DNA of 64,000 bases from Ruminiclostridium papyrosolvens DSM 2782. GTDB lineage: Bacteria > Bacillota > Clostridia > Acetivibrionales > DSM-1351. A program made the translations under genes and the position numbers. The stretch lies in NCBI RefSeq assembly GCF_029318685.1, contig NZ_CP119677.1, forward strand, positions 3,525,001 to 3,589,000, given 5' to 3'. The notes below the pieces were generated by a model that was not told the DNA's origin, ran no database searches, and was given only the letters and a program-made list of their open reading frames with translations. Shown here in pieces: positions 1 to 7,931 of the stretch; the first letter of the stretch is position 1; each line of letters begins with the position of its first letter.

Positions 1-1
1 T

Positions 2-2998
2 TTTTTCAAAAGGAACATCCTGATTAGAGTATGCTTCAAGGGTGACATTTCTTACATTTCTCAAAAGTTCACGAAAGCTGCTGTCTCCGTTGAAAGCTGT
101 CCTAATGACCAGATTGTTTGTAAAGAATCCTATCAGTGGTTCCAGCTCTGAACGGTTCCTGTTTGCAACAGGTGAACCGATGATTATGTCTTCTTGTCCT
201 GTATATTTAAAAAGTAAAACCTTAAAGGCTGCAAGTAACATCATATAAAGCGTGGCACCTTCTTGTTCTGCCCTGGTTTTTAGTTTTTGAGACAACTCCT
301 CTGAAAGTCTGCAACGTAAGTTTGAGCCTCTATAGGTTTGTACTGTAGGCCTTTGCTTTGAAAAGGGCAGTTCCAGTACCGGAAGCTTTCCTCCTAACTT
401 TTCCTTCCAGTAGACAAGCTGTTTGTGTATAGTATTTCCCTTGTATCTGTCTATTTGCCAACAAGCGTAATCCGAATACGAAATTTTTAGTTCAGGCAAG
501 ACATAATTTTTGTTTTGCAAATAGGAATTATATAATATTTCCAATTCTTTCAGCAGTATCTTGAAAGACCAGCCGTCAAACACCATATGATGAGCTGCCA
601 GAATCAAAATGTATTGGTCTTTTTCAAGCTGAAGCAATTTTCCTCTGATTAAAGGTGCCTTACTTAAATCAAATGGATAGCTTATTTCCTCTTTTGCAAG
701 AACCATAGCTTCTTTTTTTCTACTGTCTAATGGTATTTCTGTAAGACTAATTAAAGGCAGCTCCATGTGAACTCCTTCCATTACTGTCTGCACAGGTATT
801 CCATCCTCTTCACGAAAAGAAGTTCTCAGGCTTTCATGTCTCCCTATAATTGTATTAAAACTCTTTAACAGTAAGTCGTAATTAATATCTCCCTCAATAT
901 TAAGGCATGAATATAACATGTATTGGGAGCTGTTTTCATTCAGTCTGTCAAGAAACCATATCCTCTGCTGAGCATATGAAAGTGGTAAAGCACCCTTTTC
1001 TTGTAAACGCCGCACGATATTTTCATCATCTGATTTTATATCTGATTTTTCAATGATGTCAGCAAGGATGTCAAGGACAGGGTTTTCAAAGAAAACTGTC
1101 TGTTCAAGTTCAACTCCGAACTCCTCTCTGATTCTGGAGATTGTCTGAGTAAGCTTCAAAGAATCTCCTCCCAATTCAAAAAAATTATCCTTAATGCCTA
1201 TCTGCTTTACACCCAGTATCTCTTGCCAGATTTTTACCAGTTTTGCCTGTATCTCATTTTCTGGCAGGTCAATTGTTCTGCTGTCTGCTTCTGATTTAAG
1301 CAGTAATTCTAATTCATTCTTTATGGTATCAAACTCACCATTAATATAGTTTTCACGGAGCTTGTAACGCTGTACTTTTCCACTGGTGGTTTTGGGAATA
1401 CTTTTTATTGGAATTACCTGTGACACTTCTATTCCCATTCTCTCACTGATTAATTTTTTCAGAGTACGTACTGTTCCCGTAAATTTATCTGCTTTCATTT
1501 TGAACAGCACAAAGAGTATCAGTTCATCAGACTTTATTTTTTCATTGAAGGCTCCCACCGCTACAATCTTGCCCAAATCAATGCCGTCTGCTTCCTGTGC
1601 GATACGCTCAATATCATGGGAATAGTAGTTTTGGCCCTTTACAAATATTACATCCTTAGCACGTCCCGTTATAACAAGTCTTCCATCTCTCATAAAGCCC
1701 AAGTCCCCTGTATTGAGCCAGCCGTCCTGAGTTATTGCTTTGCGGGTTGCTTCCTCGTTGTTATAGTAGCCCGAGGTTACATTTGCGCCCGATATGCATA
1801 TGTAGCCAATTCTGTTTTCACCTATTTCATTGTTGTCAATGTCACATATTCGGACATAGCAGTCATATAGGGGATATCCTTCATCAGCAAAGCTGCAGCC
1901 TCTGATGTCGTCCTTGGCTACTTCTCTTACAGTATCACCTGTATTCAGGTAATTACGGTCTAAGGTTATAAATCTCATTTCGTCACCAAGGCGTGGAAAG
2001 GTTACTGCAATAGTCCCTTCTGCCAGACCGTAAACCGTATACATTGAGTTTCTCTGTAAGCCGTAGGGTGACAGCTTTTCCAGAAATTCATTACACAATT
2101 CATAAGATATAGGCTCAGCACCGTTGTATATAAGCCTGACCTTTGACAAATCCCAGTCCTTTTTTACATCCGGCTTAAAGAAGGTCAGAAAATGTTTGTA
2201 GCCGAAATTAGGTGAATACAATAGTGTAACCTTATGTTCACTGGCTTTTTGTATCCATAATGAAGGATGTCTTATAAACAATTGTGTTTCAATATTATAT
2301 TGGTTTATACATGCAATTACGTCCTTTATGTGTGTACCTATAAGGCCCATATCATGGGTCAGAGGCATCCAATTCAACCCCGAGTCCTCAGAATTTATAT
2401 TTACCCAGCGTATAACCGAGCCTATATCATACAATACATTTTTGTGGGTAATTATTACACCTTTCGGGTCTCCTGTGGAGCCTGATGAAAACTGAATGAA
2501 TGCAATATCATTTTCCTCAGCAAATTCAATTTGTCCTACACAAGCTGTTTTTTCTAAATTCTCCGGACTCAAGGTTCTGATTTTCATTATGTCAACTTGT
2601 TGAGATAACCCATTTTTCTCTCCAAAACTTTTGAGCCTTGAGAAAAAATCGTCGGAGGCAAGCATTTTCGGGTTTTTTAGTATATTCCATATTTTAAACA
2701 GCTTTAGTTTGTGTTCATCATTTGTCCCTGTTGTAACAGGAACCGGTATTAATCCTCCAAGTATGCATCCCCAGAAGGCAAACATAAATTGTCTGTTGTT
2801 ATCTATCTGAAATATAACTTCGTCGCCTTTTTTGAAGCCTGCTGCCTGTAAATTGTATAAAAGAGTCCTTGCTCCATGGTATAACTCACTATAGGATACA
2901 AAATTTTCTTCTTCTTCACTTAATATAAATGTGATACCCTTGGCTTTTTCATCCTGTCTGGAAACAATTAAATCTACTAATGTTTTATATGCATACAT
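2..2998 (-). CDS. NRPS starter module: FAAL - PCP - condensation domain (3' end beyond the left edge)
   Basis: Partial; 999 codons are visible and the frame is still open at the window edge. ATG at 2998 follows an AGGTGGTG ribosome site. Residues 1 to about 560 form an acyl-adenylate ligase: FSSGSTGDPKGV near residue 175, WMPLTHDMGLIG as in fatty-acyl-AMP ligases (FAALs), then TGDLGF and GRAKDV. A carrier domain follows with NFFELGGDSL, whose Ser near residue 612 is the phosphopantetheine site. A condensation domain from about residue 665 has HHMVFDG near residue 802 and HQDVPFEK-like QDVPFEK at the edge. Known of the family: a FAAL activates a fatty acid as acyl-AMP, loads it on the carrier, and the starter C domain acylates the first amino acid, giving a lipopeptide. 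It lies 25 bp after the Ntn-hydrolase gene, in the same direction as the exporter. Amino-acid specificities lie outside the window. Confidence 0.9.
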   Translation of the reverse strand, partial: MYAYKTLVDLIVSRQDEKAKGITFILSEEEENFVSYSELYHGARTLLYNLQAAGFKKGDEVIFQIDNNRQFMFAFWGCILGGLIPVPVTTGTNDEHKLKLFKIWNILKNPKMLASDDFFSRLKSFGEKNGLSQQVDIMKIRTLSPENLEKTACVGQIEFAEENDIAFIQFSSGSTGDPKGVIITHKNVLYDIGSVIRWVNINSEDSGLNWMPLTHDMGLIGTHIKDVIACINQYNIETQLFIRHPSLWIQKASEHKVTLLYSPNFGYKHFLTFFKPDVKKDWDLSKVRLIYNGAEPISYELCNEFLEKLSPYGLQRNSMYTVYGLAEGTIAVTFPRLGDEMRFITLDRNYLNTGDTVREVAKDDIRGCSFADEGYPLYDCYVRICDIDNNEIGENRIGYICISGANVTSGYYNNEEATRKAITQDGWLNTGDLGFMRDGRLVITGRAKDVIFVKGQNYYSHDIERIAQEADGIDLGKIVAVGAFNEKIKSDELILFVLFKMKADKFTGTVRTLKKLISERMGIEVSQVIPIKSIPKTTSGKVQRYKLRENYINGEFDTIKNELELLLKSEADSRTIDLPENEIQAKLVKIWQEILGVKQIGIKDNFFELGGDSLKLTQTISRIREEFGVELEQTVFFENPVLDILADIIEKSDIKSDDENIVRRLQEKGALPLSYAQQRIWFLDRLNENSSQYMLYSCLNIEGDINYDLLLKSFNTIIGRHESLRTSFREEDGIPVQTVMEGVHMELPLISLTEIPLDSRKKEAMVLAKEEISYPFDLSKAPLIRGKLLQLEKDQYILILAAHHMVFDGWSFKILLKELEILYNSYLQNKNYVLPELKISYSDYACWQIDRYKGNTIHKQLVYWKEKLGGKLPVLELPFSKQRPTVQTYRGSNLRCRLSEELSQKLKTRAEQEGATLYMMLLAAFKVLLFKYTGQEDIIIGSPVANRNRSELEPLIGFFTNNLVIRTAFNGDSSFRELLRNVRNVTLEAYSNQDVPFEK

Positions 2999-3023
2999 TC
3001 TTTTCACCACCTGTTAGTTAATA

Positions 3024-4322
3024 TTATTGAAATACTGAAATTCTCTCAAAAGTAGGTTTATCAGGTACCTTCAAAGTATTTCTCGGGAAAAAATAAATCT
3101 CCAGTGAAAGGGTATCCGGCTGAAATACAGTCATACTCATTGTTGCTTTTGTGTATAAATACCTTGTATCTAGTAAAGCTCTTGGTGAGCCTTTGGTATA
3201 AGTCATAATATTTTTGATATCCTCCGTGGAGAATTTTGCTTCCCTGCCGGATAACTGTTCTTTTATGTATTTCCATCTTCGTGTATTGTATTTATTTCTC
3301 GTATGGTTGTCCGTATTGCCATCCAGAAGAAATGAATTAACCGATGCAACCGCATCTTTTATTCCCCAAGTTATACCTTTGTTTAGCTTGGATTCATCCG
3401 TTCTAACGGCACGCCTGACTCTACCTTCTCCGGTGCCTCTTCCGCTGAAATTATTCTCAAGAATCTTACTCTCATTTGGATCTGAAAATACAATCAGATG
3501 ATTTACCGCATACTGCTTTTTTTCATCCTGCATAAGACTAATAGTTTTGTCCATATTTTCAGTGTTTTCTAATGCATATCTTAAATCCATGGGGTAGGAC
3601 CTTTTCCCTACCGAGGAATATGCTGCCCCCGAGGTTGATTCCTGAACTGCAGCGAATATTTTTCTGTCATTAAACCCTGTTATTATTCCCATAAAGCCCA
3701 TATACCCAATAGAGCATATGCTTCCAGTAGCATTTTTCATTGTAATAATCCCCTGAATTCTGGGAAGCTGGTTCTTATTACCTCCGTACCAATCAAGAAT
3801 CCTTCCGGTAATTGTTTTCCCCGTTGAACTCTTTGAGCCAAATACTGATACGAAACTGCACTGTGTAGACCTTATGGCATCAAGGAATAAATTAAACAGA
3901 TAAAACTCGTCCTTTGATATTTTGTTATCTCCCCTTATATTTTTGTCACCGCCGGAAAACACTTCCGACATACCTTCAATTTCTTCTCTGTAATCTTTAT
4001 CAATCTGCGTTTTTATATCGTCAACTCTCCAGAAAGCTTCATTATATTCACTTTTAAAAAGGTTATCCGCTATGTATGAATCAACCAAAGCTTCATAATC
4101 AGGTACAACACAAAGTATTCCTTTGGCAAATTCCTTTCCTATTTCCCTGTGGCTTAATCCTTTTGTAAAATCAAGCGTTACATCGAAATAGTTTCCTTTA
4201 TCCGTTATAGTAACACCCTTTCCTTTATAATCCGGCGAACCTTTTACAACAGACAGATCCTGTGTGCATGCAGTCTGAAAAACCAATAGAACAATTAATA
4301 ACCCTGCAAGTAATTTTTTCAT
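3024..4322 (-). CDS. Exported Ntn-hydrolase, C45 / acyl-CoA:6-APA acyltransferase-like
   Basis: 432 aa from ATG 4322, chosen because GGGGGAGTAGGA lies just upstream; an in-frame ATG at 4343 would overlap the transporter gene and has no better site. The N-terminus is a signal peptide of lipoprotein type (MKKLLAGLLIVLLVFQTAC; Gln at -3 makes the lipobox imperfect). The motif TQCSF...GRILDWYGG resembles the Cys nucleophile and G-R-x-L-D-W of C45/C59 Ntn hydrolases (penicillin acyltransferase, choloylglycine hydrolase, acid amidases), which cut or transfer acyl amides. Position between a peptide exporter and a FAAL-NRPS gene suggests it acts outside the membrane on the exported lipopeptide, for example by deacylation. 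Substrate and direction of reaction are inferred. It could instead be an immunity amidase. Confidence 0.75.
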   Translation of the reverse strand: MKKLLAGLLIVLLVFQTACTQDLSVVKGSPDYKGKGVTITDKGNYFDVTLDFTKGLSHREIGKEFAKGILCVVPDYEALVDSYIADNLFKSEYNEAFWRVDDIKTQIDKDYREEIEGMSEVFSGGDKNIRGDNKISKDEFYLFNLFLDAIRSTQCSFVSVFGSKSSTGKTITGRILDWYGGNKNQLPRIQGIITMKNATGSICSIGYMGFMGIITGFNDRKIFAAVQESTSGAAYSSVGKRSYPMDLRYALENTENMDKTISLMQDEKKQYAVNHLIVFSDPNESKILENNFSGRGTGEGRVRRAVRTDESKLNKGITWGIKDAVASVNSFLLDGNTDNHTRNKYNTRRWKYIKEQLSGREAKFSTEDIKNIMTYTKGSPRALLDTRYLYTKATMSMTVFQPDTLSLEIYFFPRNTLKVPDKPTFERISVFQ

Positions 4323-4335
4323 TCCTACTCCCCCA

Positions 4336-6345
4336 TTACACATTTACCGACATAATACTGCTGACTATCTTTCCCATGTCCATTTTGATTATCCTATCCG
4401 CCTCATCAAAGTATTTATCATCATGAGTGATTGCTATTACAGCTTTTCCTCTTGCTTTGAGCTCAGGAAGAAGGGTCTTGTAGAAGAACTTTCTGAATTC
4501 AGGGTCTTGGTCGGAGGCCCATTCATCAAAAAGATATGCGGGTCGATCCTCAAGATAGCTTACCAAAAGGGCAAGTCTTTTTCTCTGTCCCGAGGACAGC
4601 TTGAGTGTACTGAATTCCCCGTCCTTTATTTCAACCTTACTGTCTATTCCAAGTATATTAAGATATCTTTCTATGTCACCAAGCTTGTCCTTGTATTCAA
4701 TTCCATATAACTTTTCAAATAGATGATAATCACTGTAAACTGATGAAAAATATCCTCCCAGTTCCCTTGAATTCACTCTTTGACCGTTGACCAACACCTG
4801 TCCTTCATCAGGCAGATACAACCCTGTCAAAAGCTTTGCAAGAGTTGACTTTCCGCTTCCGTTGCCACCCATTATAAAAACTATTTCTCCGAAATTAAAA
4901 ATATAATTAATAGGACCGACTTCAAAGGATTCCCCGTTTTCATTTTTGTAGGCAAACTTGACACCTCGAAATTCAATGGTGAGGTTTTCTTTGGCGATTT
5001 CAATCTCAGAATCCTTATAATCCTCATCTGCTGAAATGCTGTTGGCAAAGCTGTTTATTCTTTTCCAGCTTACTACCACTCTCATACATGTGGGAACAAT
5101 AGCAAAGAGTGCTTCGTTTATTATTCCTCCCATATACAAAAGGACAAGTACAAAGTTTTGTAAAGTTGAAATTTGTATATCAAACAGTATCGGAAACGTA
5201 AATACAATAGCACCAATTACTCCTGTGTAGAGAATTTCTCCTAATATGGTTACATTTGTAAATTTAAAATCTCCTGCTATTCTGGAGTCGCGATAAGCCT
5301 CACAGCTGTCTTCTATGTCACGTCTGAACCCCATGCGCTTTCTTGTATTTATATAAAGCTCCTTAAAACCTTCTACAAGGTCCTTTATGTTTTTAAAGAA
5401 TGTTGTCTGAAAGTTTCTGTTCTGCTCAAAGAATTTTTGAGCACCGGATACAGCCAGTTGGAATATGCCTATTGTGGCAATAAGCACAATCAGGAAGAAT
5501 AACGTTCCTCTCTTATCAAGAATTGCAAGATATACAAAACAAGTTATCAGTGTAATAACTCCTGTTATACCTGCTACCAGATGCCCAACGAAATTTCCTA
5601 TGGTCTCAGTATCATTGTTTAATGCCGCATAAATGCTGCCGTCTTCAAGAGATGAGAATTTTATATATGGAGCTTTTAATATTTTGTCTATTATCTGGAT
5701 ACGCTTTTCAAATATTATGTTATTGGTAACAGAAATAAGTTTTTTCCGCACAATCATTGCTGCTACTGTAAAAAGCAGTATTCCGCATATAAAAAATATG
5801 TATAACTTACTTTCTATAAGAGCCCATTTTTCTACATCTCCGGCAAGCATTCCAAGTGCTCTGTTTATTATAAAAACTACTATGGAATTACCTATACCGC
5901 TGATTATGCTTAGTGATATTACCATAAAATAAGGTTTGTCGTTTGGTTTATAAAAGAATGAAGTTAAAACAAAATATATGTACAAGATAGAAATTACAAA
6001 GCTTAAACAAATAATAACCTTTTCAACATTTTCAGGTCCTACTTTCTCCAGACTGTTCCAGGATGACCCGAAAAAAAGAATTTGCGGTACATTGTAAAGG
6101 CAATATCCCATACTTCCCATAAATACAAGAGACATTACAAAATTAAACAGTCCTTTAAATCCTCCGCCCTTAAAATACCTTTCTCTACGTATAATTTCTT
6201 TTGTTGAAATAACAATATAGAATATCGTTATTAAACATACAACGGCCGAAATACATAGAATTGCCCAAAACATGCCGTCACTTATCATGAAAATCCTACA
6301 CCCCCCGATGTAATAACACTCTAATATAAACCTGCAAAGTGCCAT
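4336..6345 (-). CDS. Cyclic-peptide export ABC transporter, PvdE/SyrD-like, with extra N-terminal membrane segments
   Basis: 669 aa fused permease and ATPase. About three extra hydrophobic segments (residues 20-150) precede a six-helix membrane domain (about 150-420). The ATPase has Walker A GGNGSGKST, signature LSSGQRKR, and Walker B followed by LFDEWASDQDPEFR, which is characteristic of the PvdE/SyrD cyclic-peptide exporter family, then the H-loop AITHDD. These half-transporters dimerise and export non-ribosomal peptides or their acylated precursors. The start is uncertain: ATG 6345 has AAAGGA 5 bp upstream, while ATG 6288 (650 aa, MISDGMFW) has GTAGGA 5 bp upstream and begins directly at the first membrane helix. 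The next gene starts 13 bp after the stop, so the two are probably co-transcribed. Confidence 0.9.
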   Translation of the reverse strand: MALCRFILECYYIGGCRIFMISDGMFWAILCISAVVCLITIFYIVISTKEIIRRERYFKGGGFKGLFNFVMSLVFMGSMGYCLYNVPQILFFGSSWNSLEKVGPENVEKVIICLSFVISILYIYFVLTSFFYKPNDKPYFMVISLSIISGIGNSIVVFIINRALGMLAGDVEKWALIESKLYIFFICGILLFTVAAMIVRKKLISVTNNIIFEKRIQIIDKILKAPYIKFSSLEDGSIYAALNNDTETIGNFVGHLVAGITGVITLITCFVYLAILDKRGTLFFLIVLIATIGIFQLAVSGAQKFFEQNRNFQTTFFKNIKDLVEGFKELYINTRKRMGFRRDIEDSCEAYRDSRIAGDFKFTNVTILGEILYTGVIGAIVFTFPILFDIQISTLQNFVLVLLYMGGIINEALFAIVPTCMRVVVSWKRINSFANSISADEDYKDSEIEIAKENLTIEFRGVKFAYKNENGESFEVGPINYIFNFGEIVFIMGGNGSGKSTLAKLLTGLYLPDEGQVLVNGQRVNSRELGGYFSSVYSDYHLFEKLYGIEYKDKLGDIERYLNILGIDSKVEIKDGEFSTLKLSSGQRKRLALLVSYLEDRPAYLFDEWASDQDPEFRKFFYKTLLPELKARGKAVIAITHDDKYFDEADRIIKMDMGKIVSSIMSVNV

Positions 6346-6520
6346 TCATATCCTTTATTATTTATGTTCCTCCGATGGCTGAATAGGTGGTGTAATGTTA
6401 GCTGTGGAAAATCTAATGGTTTTGGAGAAACACTATATAAACACATATATAATTATATAAGCAAGGGGTTAGCTTTTTATGGAATTATTAGTGAAGGTTT
6501 TATGAAAGTTTTATGAAAGA

Positions 6521-7903
6521 TTAATGAATTAAAGTTTTTAATTCCGCATTAATCTGTTTATTGCAGACCGGGTATTCATCAGGTGTGTAAATCTTCAAGC
6601 TTTCAGTATATTCCTCGATTGCTCTCAATATATACTTACGTTTATTGTTGTCCAAGCCTGACAAAACCTTGTAAATGTCACCCATATACTTGTGTAATTG
6701 AGCATACTCCAGAGGGTAGCTCTCTACTGTCATTACAGTCAGAGCTTCTTCATAAGCACACTCAGCAGAGTCAGCGTTTTTTTCCTTGTCTGTAATCAAG
6801 GACAAGGATTTGCAGACATTTCCTAAATTATATTGCAGTAATGCCCACATTTCTCCATTCTCCTCTTTATTTACTTTTTTCAGGAGTATTAGGTATTTAT
6901 TCTGTGCTTTGATAAAACTTTTAACAGCCATTTGATTTTTACCAAGAGAATAATTAACCATACCCGTATTATAGTCGGTTAAAGCACTCTCTACACAGGT
7001 ATCGTTCAAATAGTCTGATTTTTGTATTTCGGAATAGATTTTCGAAGCAGCGGTCAAATCAGCATTTTTTCCCGTTGCCTCCCACGAATTGAAATATGCA
7101 TTTGCAAGATTGCTTAGGGTAATAAAGTAGTTTTTGCTCCGTTTATCAGACGAATAATTTCTCAGTGCATTAGTATAGGACGATATGGCATTTTGACTGT
7201 TTTTTTGTGCATCTCTGAACTCGGCAAGAATACTATAAGCATTACCCATATTATTTGTAACATGTGAATAGATTATTGGGGTTTCTTTTTCTGATATGTT
7301 TTCTAAAATGTTTTTATATTTTTCAATGGCCTCTTCCGGTTTTTTTGCACATAAAAGCACATCAGCATCATCTATCTGATCATATACTGTTTCTATTCCG
7401 TAAGGCTCAAATATATTCACAATTAAACCGTCTCCGGCAATTATAATATTGCCCTGACCGCTGACATTTATATTCCCGGTATCCCTGTTTGATAATACTA
7501 TCAGGTTTTCCTTCCTGTCCCACCTGACTTTTGTTCCGAATTCCTGAGCTACAAACCTACTGCTTACATATGATATACCATTTATAATAACAGGAGGACT
7601 GTTTTGTAAAACATAAGTTTTATTAAGAATGGCAATATTACTGCCTATTTTAATTACAAGGGTACTCTCTGCTTTTTGTGCCTGTACTGTCTTGTTCTTT
7701 GAATCCCAGGTTATTTTCCATCCAAGAGCCTCAAGTACTGGTTTTATTGGTATAAAGGGTTCTTTATTTATTATTATGGGCTTAGCTTCAAAATCAAAGG
7801 AGGGAGTTTGTACTGTGTGAATATTTTCAGCATTTGCTTTTACAGCGCCTGCCCCTGTGGTAAGTAGTAATGTAATTATCATTAGCAGCAGCTTTTCTTT
7901 CAC
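6521..7903 (-). CDS. Secreted copper-amine-oxidase-N domain + TPR protein
   Basis: 460 aa. Signal peptide (cut after about VKANA). Residues 35-140 hold two copper amine oxidase N-terminal-like repeats (PFIPIKPVLEALGWKITWD, YVSSRFVAQEFGTKVRWD); in clostridia this domain is a common extracellular module without oxidase function. It is followed by a short Gly/Asn/Ile strand motif (NINVSGQGNIIIAGDGLIVN) and then TPR-like helical repeats to the C-terminus. It is a shorter paralogue of the neighbouring 933-residue protein, 28 bp downstream of it. Probably a wall- or surface-associated scaffold for protein contacts. Function unknown; the link to the peptide cluster downstream is by position only. 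Confidence 0.75.
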   Translation of the reverse strand: MKEKLLLMIITLLLTTGAGAVKANAENIHTVQTPSFDFEAKPIIINKEPFIPIKPVLEALGWKITWDSKNKTVQAQKAESTLVIKIGSNIAILNKTYVLQNSPPVIINGISYVSSRFVAQEFGTKVRWDRKENLIVLSNRDTGNINVSGQGNIIIAGDGLIVNIFEPYGIETVYDQIDDADVLLCAKKPEEAIEKYKNILENISEKETPIIYSHVTNNMGNAYSILAEFRDAQKNSQNAISSYTNALRNYSSDKRSKNYFITLSNLANAYFNSWEATGKNADLTAASKIYSEIQKSDYLNDTCVESALTDYNTGMVNYSLGKNQMAVKSFIKAQNKYLILLKKVNKEENGEMWALLQYNLGNVCKSLSLITDKEKNADSAECAYEEALTVMTVESYPLEYAQLHKYMGDIYKVLSGLDNNKRKYILRAIEEYTESLKIYTPDEYPVCNKQINAELKTLIH

Positions 7904-7931
7904 AGTAACTCTCCCCTTTGAACTATCACAA

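Noticed and set aside
2-2998. Possible link to the closthioamide cluster known from C. cellulolyticum
   Set aside because: That pathway does not use a condensation-domain NRPS of this kind; the FAAL-PCP-C layout and PvdE-type exporter point to a lipopeptide.
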